A stretch of 64,000 nt of DNA from Polytrichum commune (lineage: Eukaryota; Streptophyta; Polytrichopsida; Polytrichales; Polytrichaceae), in assembly GCA_950295325.1 (NCBI GenBank), contig OX485806.1, forward strand, positions 17,298,001-17,362,000. The letters are read 5' to 3'. The first letter of the stretch is position 1. Each line of letters starts with the position of its first letter. A program made the translations under genes and the position numbers. Below, piece by piece: positions 46,392-59,817 of this stretch. The notes under the pieces are model-generated. The model was not told the origin of the DNA, ran no database searches, and saw nothing but the letters and a program-made list of their open reading frames with translations.

Positions 46392-47280
46392 TAGGAAAAA
46401 CTGTGCAACAACTATTGGTAGCTTGCAAAAGCCATAACTATTGAAAATTTTTGAGCTATTTATCGCTAAAAAGGACGTAACTTTTGATGGAGATGGAATA
46501 TTTGATAATATATCCTCTCCTTTTGGATGGATGATATCATTGAAGTCTTCCCACTTTTGAAAAGGCGTAGCTCTCTATTGGACGAAAAAATATATCCATC
46601 CTTCTTTTACATCCTTCATCAAAAATTATGGATGTAAATAGTTACTTCTCTCTTAATTAAACAACATACTGCACTCCCTATGAAAATTGAAAAAAAAAAA
46701 TCCATGACCATAACTTGTTGGTGGATGATGCCCACAAGTACACAACGTCTCTACAATGTGCGATGCATATTTGTGCATTTAAGAAAGCGTAAATATAGTT
46801 GTGTTTTTATTTCAACATCAAATGCAAAAGGGGGAATAGGAACAAGAAAGTTCCAAATTGCTAAGTGAATGATATTCATATTGTAATTGTCTGTGAATCA
46901 GTACTTATTGTTTTCTTGTCGAATGGTGATTGGACACCATTGTCGTTAACTTCAACTTGACCTCAAACATTACCAAATCCATGTCCAACGAATAAGGTTC
47001 GGTAATCATGGCAGTGGCCAACCCAAGATGATGGATCAACCCAACCCAAAATAATGAAACACTTAACTATTCTCTTACAAATTCTAGGGTGTAACCCTAG
47101 CGTGGGCACTTCCAAACATAAAAGTTTGAATGTTGGATGGAATCGGGAATAGTCTTATCTGGTTGATAATTGCAAGTCGTGTAGATCATCATAATTTCCG
47201 GTTCCATAATTGAAACGGAGATGCATAATATACAAGACATTAAAGTGAAGATTGTCTTCCTCAATAAGTGATGGTGTAAT
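46392..47280. other. AT-rich intergenic DNA, no gene seen
   Basis: No feature supported. Confidence 0.4.
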
Positions 47281-47745
47281 GGTCGCTTCACACTATGGCC
47301 GAAGGTCGAGAAGCCGTTGATTTCCACCAATTAGATTGCAAGAAATCAAGAATTCGGCTTCTCGACTCTTCACACTAGAGGTCAAAGTCCAAAGGCCGTC
47401 ATTCTCCAAAATGCCTACAATGGCAGTACTTTTTTACCAAGCCGACGGACTCTTGAAGGAAGTTTGGGTCGGGCAAGAATGGAAACCCAAAAGATGGTTC
47501 AGAGGCTATCGATGTTTTTTCACAAAAAAAAATTCAAAAACTGACAAGATCTTGGTTTTTAGATTGGAGGGGATGTTTTGGGCATGGAATAAAGTGGTAT
47601 GGGTTTGGACTTTGGGCTTGGCCTTTGGAGGCTCTTCACACTATGGCCGTCCAAGTCAAGAGGCCATGGGAGTTCAAGGCCAAAGGTTTGGACTTCGGGC
47701 TTGGCCTTTGGAGACTTCACATTATGCTTGGCCGAAGGCTCCAAT
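47281..47745. repeat. Cluster of hairpin-forming CTTCACAC repeats
   Basis: CTTCACACTATGGCC occurs at about 47286 and 47634, CTTCACACTAGAGG at about 47368 and CTTCACATTATGCTTGGCC at about 47714. 47286-47377 forms a hairpin ('GTCGAGAAGCCGTTGATTTC' against 'GAAATCAAGAATTCGGCTTC'). 'GGCTTGGCCTTTGGAG' is also repeated (about 47614 and 47699). The CTTCACAC ends resemble those of the PIF-like MITEs at 1054 and 6836. The 160-aa frame across it is a by-product. Confidence 0.5.
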
Positions 47746-47855
47746 CCCTATATTTTATTGGCTATTTTCAACCCATTTCTTTGGACTCTCAACAAAGTTT
47801 GGCCATTCAATCCCATGACTTCTCGACTTGGACAACCATAGTGCGAATCACCCCA

Positions 47856-47857
<2 letters not shown>

Positions 47858-47890
<33 letters not shown>
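47858..47890 (+). repeat. (CT)n microsatellite, about 16 units
   Basis: Perfect CT run. Confidence 0.92.
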
Positions 47891-47891
<1 letters not shown>

Positions 47892-50800
47892 AATTGTGAG
47901 TAGTTTCTATATACCAAGCACATAGCCCAATCTTGTCATAACATGTCTTTTTGGTGTCTTCTATTAAGGAGAACAACAACGAGTGCTAGCAAATCAATTC
48001 AATCTAAAGAGCATGCACAACTATAGAAAGGCGGCACTTTGGAAGAACATGGACTTGTCCTTTTGCACATCCCCCAACATTAACCTTCAAATGAATGAAG
48101 AGGAAGATTTTGCAACTGGTCATCAACATGGGATGTGCATTTTGTTGTTGGCTAACCACCAACTTGCAGTTTGTGCAAGGCCAGCTACATGTCTCCCTCC
48201 ACTAGCAACCTTTAATCACACTCAAAAAGCTCAAAGCCTGTAAGGAATGTGGCCCCATTGTTGGCACTCCCAACTCCACAAATTATGTCAGCTGTTGGGT
48301 TGGATGGAACTTGTTGTTTCATTTTGGTTAGCAAATTGTCGTTTCAAGTTTCGTAAAGCATAGTAGAAACTTGCATAAGTTATAAGAGGTGAAAGTGAAA
48401 AGTAATGTTCACATTTATTTAATCACACAAGTCCTCCCAATTGTGGTTTTAACTACTTACCCTAAAATAATGTCTAAAATTCGATCACATAGTCCAGTCT
48501 CATCATAACACATGTCTTTTTGTTGTCCGTTATTAACTACAAGCCATTCCATGTGAGATAGATTGACCCAATTTGATTACTGCAAATATTTGGAGACCTA
48601 CTTTTGGGTCTAAATTGGTCATTTGATGTCACTAAAAGGTCAACGTCATGATATCAAACACTCCAAAATTATGGTTTTCAAAATAGATTGGACTACATGC
48701 TCATTGTTCAAACATTCTCAGTTCAATAAGGGTGAGTTTCCATGTGGGTTGCTCGCCCATCATATTATAGTGGGCATAAGGACAAATCCGTCCAAAATGT
48801 AGAGGAATACAGTGGGGTAGGGTTCATCAGTGCCAACTAGCTACTCCCAACTTCTCAAATTTGGGCCCACCTACTAACCCCCTCCTCCATGTTAAAACCT
48901 CGTCCTCCTTCTAAAACCTGTGTCTTCAATCCTTCAATGACACGAATTGTAGGTTAAAGATTTTTTTAGTGGGCGCATAGAAGTCTAGTGGACCGTGTCC
49001 ACGGCCCTCCACATTCCAACAGACCACCAGAATGTGATTGGATGGCGGCTTGTGCTTAACTACATGTGAACACCTCCAACCCATCATTTTCTAGAATCTA
49101 GTAGGTAAATGGCCTACATGGAAACTCACCCTACTCCACATAAATGAAAGGGGGGGGTATGTGGCTTTCTTATGGTTCAATGTCAATAGACTTTGATAAA
49201 ACATAACTATTTAAGGTTATTTCCAATACCTTATGAAATTAATGTTGGTTTTTCTTGATATGTTTGCATATGCACAAAAATCTGAACATCACAAAACCGA
49301 GTAATATGGGGTAACAAAGAACAAAAGGAAACAACATAAGGCCCATCTACTTGGCCACTCAAATAGAGGTGTCCAATTAAGGAGAGTGACCTCATAGTGC
49401 CCACATAGTGACTTGATACACTCTAAACTCCATAGTATCACACCTCTAACAACCAAAGTGCATGTGATATTACGGAGTTTTGTAGTGTCAACATGGATGC
49501 ATGATACTATAGAATTAGTGTAGCATGTGACATTATGGAATGACACAAAGGAGATGTGAGGATAATTTGAATCCGTTCTTCCATCACCTACGCTAGTGTG
49601 ATCCACTCCACTTGGCCTTCCCGGGCGATGTGGCGGACACATGCACCAACATTCAACAAGTGGCATAAGAAGAAGAATAAGGTGACACTCCAAATGTTGA
49701 CACATGGTGCAATGTGAGGGTGTGGGTTGACATCTTGGGTGGTTTGCATTAATGACAAATTTTGTGATATAAGGGATAGAAATGTGACAATAAGGAGTGA
49801 CATTTGAATTATGAGCATTCGTTCCCTAGGGTTTCGGGATATAGAGAGTGGATGACAATATGGAGGTTGATATTACGGAGTTTAGGGTGTATTCATAAGT
49901 CCCACATAATTTGTGTCCAAAGGGCAGCCAGTTGCACAGTCCGTTCCGTGGTTTGGCCACATGTCATATTTGTTAACCTCACTTCGGGATCAGAGAAATT
50001 CGTCACCCAGCCCACAAGTGGCTCCATTAATTGTGAGCAACTAGCCATAGCAGGCTGAATTGTTTTAATTACTTCCTGTATAATGTTATCACCTGACTAC
50101 ATCTGATTGAATTGGATATTGGAGTTGACATTGACTAATAAGGAGTTGTTTACAATGTGGATCATGAAGTTGTCCCTTGCCCCCATAAAATATGGATTTT
50201 CTTTTGAAACTCATCCCAGGACCACTTTGGTTTACATCAAGGAAATAATGTTAGAGTGACCATGGAGCATGAGATCTCCATAAGGCCCATTTCTCAGCCT
50301 ACATTATTCATTGTCATTGTCCAACAAGTTTTGCAAAAGTTGTTCTCTTTTGTAAAGTTTAGGGGACTGTGAAGAAGTGTTGTTTCAGTCTTTTTTCCTT
50401 TTTCTTTTTTCTTTTTGTCAAACATCACAGTAGTTAAGAGGGGAGCATAGAGGAAGAAGGGGAGAAGGCAAAACACAAAGAACTTTTTTTCTTCCAAAAC
50501 TTTCCTTTTCAGGCATATATATATCCACTTCTTGGTGGATGGTCACTCCACTTGGTCCATGTTTGGTTTACACCTAGTGAGGGCCCAATGGATTTTAAAA
50601 TCGCGTTTTCATAAATTTGACCATGAAAGTGTGACCATGAAAAAAGACCATATGACATGAGACAACTTTGTGGCCCATGATGTACACAACCCCCAATAAG
50701 GCAGACATGCCTAGTTTGATGAATTATCTTAATTAGACACCTGCATTTGAGTGGTACGTCATGTGGAGTGGCTCCAAGAATGGACACCAAAATGACATGT

Positions 50801-51132
50801 GTTTCAAGAGATTGGACTATGAGCTCAAAACATGATAACCTTTCTAGGCTTGGTAATCAACAACTTAGGGGGAGGGGAGGGGAGGGGAGGAGAGGCTACA
50901 TGAACATTGAACGAGCACATGAACCTTCACTTTGGTAAAAAAATAAGATATTCATATGAGCTCTAGAATTTGTGAGGGAAGTGACGATGGCCTCCACCTG
51001 GATTTGCTAATCATCTCATTTCAATCAGGGTGGTTTGTATCCCAAGAGTTGAAGTGGGCTAGTTGGAAACAACAAGTATCCGTTTAGGATTGATCTATCC
51101 AAGTCAGACAACATGTTCTTTTATGAATCTTC
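47891..51132. other. Intergenic DNA, no gene seen
   Basis: Frames up to 138 aa (49289-49705, minus) show no domain. A GGGGA tract lies at about 50869-50890 and a TTTTTCTTTTT tract near 50395-50418. Confidence 0.35.
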
Positions 51133-51312
51133 ACATAATATTATTATGCAGTGTGCGTTCATTCATGTGGGCCTTGAGAATATAATCACATAATGCCCTA
51201 ACCTAGTGCAAGGAGACTTATATTAAGTTCAAACCTGCACTAGGTTGGGAACATCCCGTGGTTATATTCTCAAGGCCCTCATGAACGAATGCACATTGTT
51301 GAATAATGTTTT
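51133..51312. mobile_element. Palindromic MITE family M4, copy 2
   Basis: Left arm 'GTGCGTTCATTCATGTGGGC', then 'CTTGAGAATATAATCAC'; right arm 'GTGGTTATATTCTCAAGGCC', then 'CTCATGAACGAATGCAC'. Inner arms 'CCTAACCTAGTGCA' / 'TGCACTAGGTTGGG'. Same family as 3243-3423. Confidence 0.68.
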
Positions 51313-54300
51313 GCACACCATGCTCATGAAGAAGGCCTAACTTACAACCATAAATGCCTTTGTTTGTGATTGGAGTCCACGCATGGGATGCAACTTTTAA
51401 GGAAACTTGTAGGCGGGGTTTAAACAAACAATTCTAAAGTTTCACCCACTTCTCATAGGATATGAAGCATGCCATGACTGCAAGATGATTAGCATATCCA
51501 AATGATGCTTGTAGCCATTTTTCTCATAATGTTTAAATTCATATGAGTATGCTACCAAATTGAATATTCTCAAGCCCGTTAAAAGGTCATACATGTCCCT
51601 CAACTATGTCGACTATAGAGCCCATAATTGGTAACAAATTGGTAACAAATGTTGCTCACAAAGTTCAATTTCTTTTAAACACATGGTCTTCTAAGGTCAT
51701 TCTTAGATCCACATTTAACCAACATACCACTCAAACATAGGAATTTGATTAGGAAAAAATAACCGAGTAAAACTTGCATACCTTAAAGAATTAGGTAGAG
51801 GGTGTTGACACCTTTGCTTTAAGTGGTAAATACAATTACTATTATTAGAGTGATTAAATACTAGACGTTGTTGTTAGCAATTGAGAGATAAAGCCAATTT
51901 TCAATGCATCAAAGTATGTTTTATTTGAATCTTGTATGCAACAGTTATACGGGGTTTGAAATTATATTGATAGATGACTAAAAACCAACAAGAGAGTCCG
52001 TTATTATGGTGGTAAACATTCTCAAAATCAATATGTACGTGTAGTGCAAGCTTCAATATGTTGGTTTTAGCACATCTACCTTAAATGGAGGGATAAACCA
52101 TGAAGATGGCTACCCTACCAATTTCATGGCATGTAAATTATGATCCTAACATGTTTACGTCAAGTTTATCTTATATAATTTGAACATTGAGACACACACA
52201 CCTATTTATTCAGTGTTCTAAGATAAGCTACAAGTGTGCTCTATGCTATTTGCAATCTCACACTAATTGCAATCCACACTATCCTCTTAGAGCGAACCTT
52301 GAGTTTTTTTTTGAACATTTAGTGTGATTATTGCATACATTTTCATGGCCACGTTCTAATTAAATTATATTTGATACAATAAATTACCAAACATGCTTAA
52401 GATGTAATATCACCAAGGAGCATATGCCAAGTTTTACCTCTAAATGCCTACCCATTGGTTGTCCCAAAATGGCCTTAAAAACCCCTATGTGAATATCGAA
52501 AAATTATAATAAATTTTCACCACATCTTATGGGTTGTTTCCAAATCTAATTGTATAGATTCTTAAAATGTGAATATGTATAGCATGCAGGTGAAGAACAC
52601 CTCAAGAACTTACTACCTTCCAAGTATTTTCAAATATGATGTTTTGATGGTCATGTGATGAGGTGTAAAAAAGAAGGGAGAGTTTTTTCACTTTGATTTC
52701 TAATCAAGTTCATATATTGTTTTGAGTGTAGTGAGTTAATAATAAGACTGCTTAGAAATAAACTAAATTACCAATCATATGCAACCACAACCTCCACAAA
52801 CACCACATTACATTTTTGCAAGCCCTTGCTATGAAACTAGACATTGTCATATCAAATCCCAATCCTTTGACAAGGGTACATATGAACCTCAAAATCCAAA
52901 TCCCAATAACAATTGTGCCATAAATAAATTGATCCAAAATGAGGGAGTTATGGTCCCCAATAGTGAACACCCTCAACCCCCTAAACAATTGGAAGGGGTG
53001 TGTGTATGTTGGGGGGGGGGGGGGTAAATACACTAGAATTCTCAACTAGTGTCCATTTGAAAATATTCCCATTTTTGACACAAAGGTTGTCTTAATGCTT
53101 TCAATATGTTTATATGACATTCATGGGCCAAGTGTGGAGTCAAAAGAGCCAAGGTTAGAAAAAAACAAACAATAATAAATAAATCCACGTAGTGGAAGAT
53201 TTCATTATGTGCCTTCATAATCTAAAACATTTTCTTGCTCTTGTTAATTTGAGCCAAGAAATAAAAGGCCATGAAAATGTCACCATCACTCATAAAGCAA
53301 CCCTTGGAATAAGATTATCCAAAGGTGCATATTCACCTAACCACAAACCAATCAAAAGTAGGTGATTGGTTAAGAAAAACAACCGAATAACACTCGCATA
53401 TCTTAGGACATGCGAGAAAGGTCTTTGACCTATTTTAGTTTGCTGCTCCAATTGAACGAGGGAATTACTCGGCACAAATGAGAGTAAGGCACCTATAACA
53501 ACTACCGAGCGAGCACGAGAGTGCCACATGCTGTTTTCGTCTTCACAAACCCCACCTTGGAGTTGCCACACTTGAAGCCGGAACGCTATTGGGTAACGGA
53601 AGGTTATGAGCACCCAATGGGGTGATCCGGACCTCAACCATGACTGGACGTAGTAGGCTTGGGCCAATCTCATGGGTCATGCCCACAACTCCATGGCTCG
53701 TGCCACCCACATACATACACTTTCCACTCTCCACCAATGCCATACTATGGCTTCACATTCATTTCATTCATTCATAAATACAATCATGTTACTACTACAT
53801 GTACTCATACCTAGGTGCGTCACCAACTTATCATTATTATGCCTTTTTGGGCTTCGATCTTTTAGTAGATGATAAGGAAGGTCGCTTTTACACTAGACGA
53901 GAGGTTGAGAGCTTGAAGAAGAAACTATTCTTCTCATTGGTAAGGGGCTTATTCTTATGCAAGCCTTTCACGCCCCTTTATGCTTGAGCTTCTTACTTGA
54001 GAGCTTGAAACGTTTTGATGGGTTTAAAACGCTTAAGATCACGATGTGAACTTGTTGGATCCCATGTGGAATGACTATGACAATTTCAAGTTCATTCATC
54101 ACAAGCTCTTAGTCAAAATCTTGAACTATGTCATGAAGGCTCATGTTACTGCCCCATTATCCTACAACTTGAATAGAGAACTTAAACATGGAAATTTGGG
54201 GAGTTTGATATATACTTGGAGATAACAAGCGTACCTCTCATTCATCTAACAAAAATGCCTTCCAATAATATGTAGGTCAGAAGGTATTTTTCCAAAGGTG

Positions 54301-54540
54301 ATTGACATTGGACTTAGTTCCAAGGACTCCACTTTAGTGTCATGGTAATTAAAATCCAGAATAAAGTACTAGGCCTCAACCCTGTCGGATCAACTTATGA
54401 GAGGTAACCTGTAATTACCTGGAAAATCCATTTGTGGTATTAGCAATTTATATTAGTAATTTACAACACTAATTTTGATTAACCTCACAACCTAATTCAC
54501 ACAGCTACTGGTCAATGAACCGACCGCTAGGGCTACACAT
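51313..54540. other. AT-rich intergenic DNA, no gene seen
   Basis: A G run of 14 lies at about 53011-53024. ORFs at 52752-53045, 53290-53673 and 53543-53743 (all minus) have no recognisable domain. Confidence 0.35.
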
Positions 54541-54940
54541 GAACCGGTTGAGTTTGAGAAATAACCGATTGAACTTCACGACTTCACGAAAATTACCGAT
54601 TGTTTTAGATGAATTTATAGAATATACCTCAAACTAATAAAGAACATCCGGAAGATGTCAACATGTCACCGGTTGGAATTCAGAATCACTTGGATCTCAA
54701 CGGATTATGCCCCAAAATCTCCTCGTCCACTGCTTCGGGTTGAGCCAGTGTCTAGGGAGGTTTTTGGGCATAATCGGTCGACATCCCAGTGTTTCCAATG
54801 TCAACCGGTCACATGTTGACCTCTTTCGGTTTTTCTTTATTAGTTTGAGGTATATTCCATACATTCATCATCTAAAATGATCGGTAATTTTCATGAAGTC
54901 TTCAAGTTCGACCGGTTATTTCTTAAACTCGACCAACACA
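54541..54940. mobile_element. 400-bp palindrome, family M3, complete form
   Basis: Two arms of about 200 bp meet near 54740. Paired blocks include 'GAGTTTGAGAAATAACCG' with 'CGGTTATTTCTTAAACTC', 'AATATACCTCAAACTAATAA' with 'TTATTAGTTTGAGGTATATT', 'CAACATGTCACCGGTTG' with 'CAACCGGTCACATGTTG', and 'GGATTATGCCC' with 'GGGCATAATCG'. Single arms occur at 13123, 22024 and 29803. No coding capacity. Superfamily unknown. Confidence 0.75.
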
Positions 54941-56100
54941 TCTATAACTACACTATATAGCCATAATAGTGTGGGTGAAAATTTAGCACGGAAACAGTTA
55001 GCATGGGCCACACTAATTTTCTGGTCAAGGTGGAATGAACATGGGTCTATGACCCCAGGTCTTCCCCCTAGTCTTCATGAAGATTTTTGGCCCGATATAT
55101 TGAATATTAGGTATGGGACACAAGTAACACATAATAAAACAACCATCCGCATTAATTGTCCACAAAAACAAGTTAACGTGGCCCACGCTAAGTTTCTAGT
55201 ATAAATTTAGCGTGGGTTGAAAATTACTGTGGTCCACATTAATTGTCATTGTGAGAATTAGCATCGGCTCTAGAAAATTACCGCGGTCCACACTAATAGG
55301 GCCTTTTTAGGGTAGTGGCCGGTTCTCGCTGCTCATTGGGTTTGAGCCCGGGCGGTATCGGCGGTTAGTGTAAACATAGAAATTAGTGTTCCTCAATGAT
55401 TGAGGGGGCAAAACTCCCTAGCTAATACCCAAATTTAAATGCAATTTTTTTTCTACTATTAATGTCCATTCTTTCAAGCTCTCCAAGTGTTGGGCACCTT
55501 CGAAATTCCTCAGACCACGCTCGCTCCGTGTAATGGAGAAGGTTCGAGCGCCCAAATTAAGATGCCTTTGAAGGTTCGACTCGTGACTTACTACAACTTA
55601 ATTAGGGCGGTCTGCTTAATTTGGGAACTTGGTTTAGGTTTTGTTCCCATTAAGAATCTGTTAACCAACTATAAACAACTCGTTAAATGTGTCCCTTTAT
55701 TTGAAGGTTCCCACGGGACTTGTTGGGTTCGATAGATGGCGGGACATTCATTTTAATTGACGTGATGTCATATGAATGCACGGACTTGGACTTCGTCAAC
55801 AAGATCGAATCGGGTTTTTGGAGGGAGCTTATAATTAATTACGGTGGGTCAATTGATGCTTGATTGACTTACCCTTGATGTATTAATTGTGAAAGGGTGA
55901 TGGGATTATAAAATGTAATTAGGCGGTGACTTAGCCAAAAGACTTGTCACTTAATGTCTTGGATATTGTGGATTTAAGGTAGGGTGAAAGCATCCTAATT
56001 ATCGGTTTAGGGTTTCGGGGTTCTTTGTCCAAGATCCTTGATTAGGTGAAAGCACCTCATGAGTAAATCCGTTAAGTTAAGGTAACTACAAGGGTCCGGA
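54941..56100. other. Intergenic DNA with small inverted repeats, no gene seen
   Basis: Between about 54990 and 55300 the motif 'GGGCCACACTAATTTTCT' and its variants or reverse complements ('GTGGCCCACGCTAA', 'GTGGTCCACATTAATTGTC', 'GCGGTCCACACTAATAGGGCC') repeat in alternating orientation, suggesting another worn inverted-repeat element. The 103-aa frame at 54893-55204 overlaps it. Confidence 0.4.
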
Positions 56101-56491
56101 GTACACTAAATATTGTAGTTAGTGTTGCCATTTCTATTTACCTTGCTCAACTCAATACTAGTTGTAAACAACCCTTGTAATGTCACCAACACTAAATGTT
56201 AAGCCTAACATGATTTGTCATTCCTTGTAAAAAAATTTGGGCATTAGAAATTCACAATGTTGCAGCTACTTTCACTTTCTAAGTGCTTTTTCATCCAAAT
56301 TTCAATCAACCATGACGACATTTCATCACAAAACTGGGAAGGTGCAAAAAATATTTTGAACTAAAAAGTGGATGCACTAAAAGTGAGTTGGGATGACAAT
56401 ATTTGTAAACTTGTTCATACAAATTGTCATTTGGAAAGTTACCACAGTGTCATCAAATTTCATATGACACTAAATACAATATTGGTGTAGT
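56101..56491. mobile_element. MITE family M2, copy 3 (inverted relative to copy 1)
   Basis: The ends are GTACACTAAATATTGTAGTT and 'ACTAAATACAATATTGGTGT'. The interior is the reverse complement of 11124-11461 over several blocks, for example 'AAGCCTAACATGATTTGTCA' and 'CCATGACGACATTTCAT'. Confidence 0.65.
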
Positions 56492-58362
56492 GATCATGGC
56501 GATGAATCCGGTGTAGTAGCCCTTAAAGGCCGAAGCAACATCTGCCCCAAATGGTTTAAATCAATTTAATCCAATTAGAAGCTTATTGAAGAAACTATGC
56601 ACCTCTTGTGGAAGTTTTGACTGTACAGATGGAAGCTTCCTAGAGTCGAGATCGCTTGCACAAATTTTTAACCGACAAAGGGTCCAAAATCGTAAGATTG
56701 GAATGTATACATGTACACTAGTATTGTTGGGGAGTCACCTCTGCTCATACAAAAATGTGTGCCTCGGCCTTGAAAGGTTAACAAATTGGTTCCAAGAGTG
56801 GTAGTCACAACCAACATGTAGGTAAAAGAAAACAAGATTTTAATTCAGAATTTGTTGAACTTTGCTTCATGCCGGTTGTTGTGCCATGTTAGTTATAATA
56901 GTCTTTGTGACTTGTCATGTAGCATCATATGTCATATGGCAGTTGCCACCCAATGATTGATGACAAGTAATGTGGGTTGATGATGAACAATGTGGGTACA
57001 ACTAAATTAGAAGTTTGGCTTAACTACTGAAATTATGCGACGAAAGTGACTTTAATAGTATTAGTTGAGGAGATTACATGTATGATTTTCATGTTATAAT
57101 TATAATTGTACAATATGAAATTAAATAAATTTTATATTTTTGATGTGTATATAAAATCAATATTTTAAAATAATAAGCATTTCAATAAAACTTGATCTTC
57201 TTTTCACTAAGGTTAATATTGTTAACACTAAGATTAATATTCAAAGGCGACGCTCTTAGACTATCACGTGCATTTTGTGCAAGTTAAGTGAAGTAAATCT
57301 CAATTTGAATGAAAATTATGTCCCGTAGAGAATGCCCATAGGAGGCCAACCAAAGTGGCTAGCGAGTGTACCAAAGCCGGACCCTTCATGAGCCCCCATT
57401 TGAAAGCAAGGTTAGGGTTGCCTTCCAAGACCCAAGAGAAAGGAGCAAGTGGCATGATTAACATCATACTACGCCCTTGTAAATTTGGGTCGGGGGCTAG
57501 GGTTGGGCCACTTTTGCTAGACCATGCCCAACACTTAATTATTTACTCTCATTAGTTTAAAGTTCAATGACAAACATAATATTTGGTGGATTCGGTGCAA
57601 GCATGAGCACCCAACTCTTCCTCCTTTAGGATCTTATAGTCAAGCATATATAGCAACCTTCAACCCTTCCATGTGTCCTTTGTCCCCACTTAAACACATT
57701 ATTACGATTCTTGCACTTGGTACAAGAAGGTCACCAAGATCGACCACGGCAATCGGTGTGCTTCAAGATGGCTCTTTCGCCAAACCTCCCTAGGATGCTC
57801 ACAAATTGGCACAAGACTCCTCAAGAAAAGCCAAATAACGATTGCCCACGAAACGTTGGCCAACCTTTTGCTTGTACAACTCCAATGTTTTCTATCATAA
57901 CATCACTCTCCTACATGCCACTCTCGTCCGCCCTACTCAAGCACATTCTAATCTCGTAACATCGTGCCTCATATCTCCCACTTCATCTCCGTAATTCCTC
58001 CTCACATGTGGTTTGAAAATTTGGAAATTATATAATTTGAAGTGTACGTACTCAAGTGACACTTGGCGTCAATATGGTGCAAAGGTGTGCTTCTTTTGCA
58101 TACAAAAATGTAAACACATGACACTTGCCATTAGTATGCTCAGAAACATCTTCCGCTTGCACACTAAAACGCAAAACTATCATTTCAAGTATCCCAATGA
58201 GCTACACTAAATGTCATAATGTAATCATTTTCCACTTTGAAAGTTACGTACCATATCGACAATTAGCGGGCATGACACTTTGAGACCTCTAGGCACTTTG
58301 CAAATAATGTACGTGACACTAAATACCCTAAACGGTGTAGAACCCTTCATGAAATTGCACGG
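56492..58362. other. AT-rich intergenic DNA, no gene seen
   Basis: Frames at 57355-57555 and 57711-57959 lack recognisable domains. Confidence 0.35.
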
Positions 58363-58364
58363 TA

Positions 58365-59728
58365 CAGTCTAACCTCGTTAGTATGACACTCGTTTATACG
58401 ACACCCTCGATATCACGACACATTTTTGCGCAACCAAACTTTTTAGTTCAAAACTCCCTCTTTTATACGACTACGACACTCGATAATACGACATTTATAA
58501 ACTCCGTTTTGCCATATTAAAGAGGGAATTAATGCTAAAATTCCTTTCATCCATGTTATGTACATCTAGAATTCATCCATTTTTACTTGGGAACTACTTG
58601 AGAACTTCACTTATCATTGGGAACTTAATGATAATTAGGGTTACTCATGTAGAATGGTCTTGGTTAGTGTATCTAAAATCAAAAGGTGATTATGATCTTA
58701 GATAATGCATCTTCACATGTTGTTAGCTCTGCCAAAGTTGGTATTTCAACCTTGTGGTTTTTCAACCTTGGAATTGAGCACCATGACTTTGGTATTCCTT
58801 CCTCCCAATGTTACAAGCGTAGTTCAACCTTTGCATCAAGGTATAATAGCATCTTTCAAAATTCAATACAAGAAGAAACTTTTACTATGGGTTTTGTCAC
58901 AATATGATGATGATACATTGAAGGACTGGAAGAAGGTGGTGCCCAACATCAGACATGTTATCATGTGGAGTTGTGAAGTATGGAGTGAGTTGGATGCACA
59001 GATAGTTAGGAATTGTTGGAGGATGGCGCGTCTATTACCTACAACATGGAATGTTGACTTTGCCCTAGTTGATGAAAGGGGGAAAAATAGAATGCAAGAA
59101 GAATCAGATGAACATGGTGCTATGATTTCAAAGTTGCGATTGGGTGATGATGAGATGTCAATCGAGACTTACATTCAGATGGAAGGGGAAGAGATTACTA
59201 AGCTAGAATTGGGTACTAATGAGTTGGTGGATGTTGCTTTGAGAGTCGATTATGCACAAGGCTTTGATCTTAATGTTGATCTACATTCAATAGATGTGGA
59301 TGATGTTGCTCCACCTACAATATAGCGTAGTGATGCTAAACGTCATGCATCATTGTTGTCTAATTTCTTATTAGACAACTCTTTACATTTTGTTGTTAAT
59401 GAAATTATTAGTTTTCAAAAGCTAGTAGAGAATTTAGATAAGATGATAGTTGCTAACTTAGGTAGGCAACACCAGAGATCTTTGAACTCTTACTCCAAGA
59501 GTTCTCGAGAGTATTTGTATTTGTTTGCAGTTATGAGTTATTATCTCGTACAATCTATGTTGCTTAAACTTGTTGTATATGTTTTTAAGCTCATATTGCT
59601 TATGTTTTTGTATCCCCTCGATAGTACGACAATTTTATGCCATTTGTCATATTAACGAGAAGACAACACCTCAATAATACGACATGTTTTGCGTTTCCCA
59701 AACGTGTGATACTAAAGAGGGAGAACAG
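58365..59728. mobile_element. pogo/Tigger-like transposon, copy A (1364 bp)
   Basis: The element starts CAGTCTAACCTCGTTAGTAT and its right end, read on minus, is CTGTTCTCCCTCTTTAGTAT; about 18 of the first 25 positions pair. TA flanks both ends (58363-58364 and 59729-59730). The inside carries the C-terminal half of a DDE_1 (CENP-B/Tigger-type) transposase, so the first half was lost by internal deletion. Subterminal DNA on both sides contains repeated 'TACGACA' and 'GTACGACA' motifs. Confidence 0.8.
58692..59510 (+). pseudogene. pogo/Tigger-type transposase, truncated and broken
   Basis: The fragment begins 'MILDNASSH' (second catalytic Asp of the DDE_1 domain) in one frame. After a frameshift near 58730, a second frame continues with 'LVFLPPNVTSVVQPLHQGI'. 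In working members of the family the last motif reads QPLDQG; here His replaces the third catalytic Asp. The reading runs on to a TAG at 59323-59325, and beyond it the same frame carries a further C-terminal stretch ('LLSNFLLDNSLHFVV'), so this stop is premature. The N-terminal helix-turn-helix and CENP-B DNA-binding domains and the first catalytic Asp are absent. Confidence 0.8.
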
Positions 59729-59817
59729 TAGTACTAAACATCATAAATATTCCCATAGTTGAAGAACCGTTGACTTGAGCTCCGAAACAAAGCGGTCGGC
59801 CAGGCCTTCCCTTGTAA

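Noticed and set aside
47336..47818. 160-aa plus-strand frame
   Set aside because: It is built from the CTTCACAC hairpin repeats; no domain is seen.
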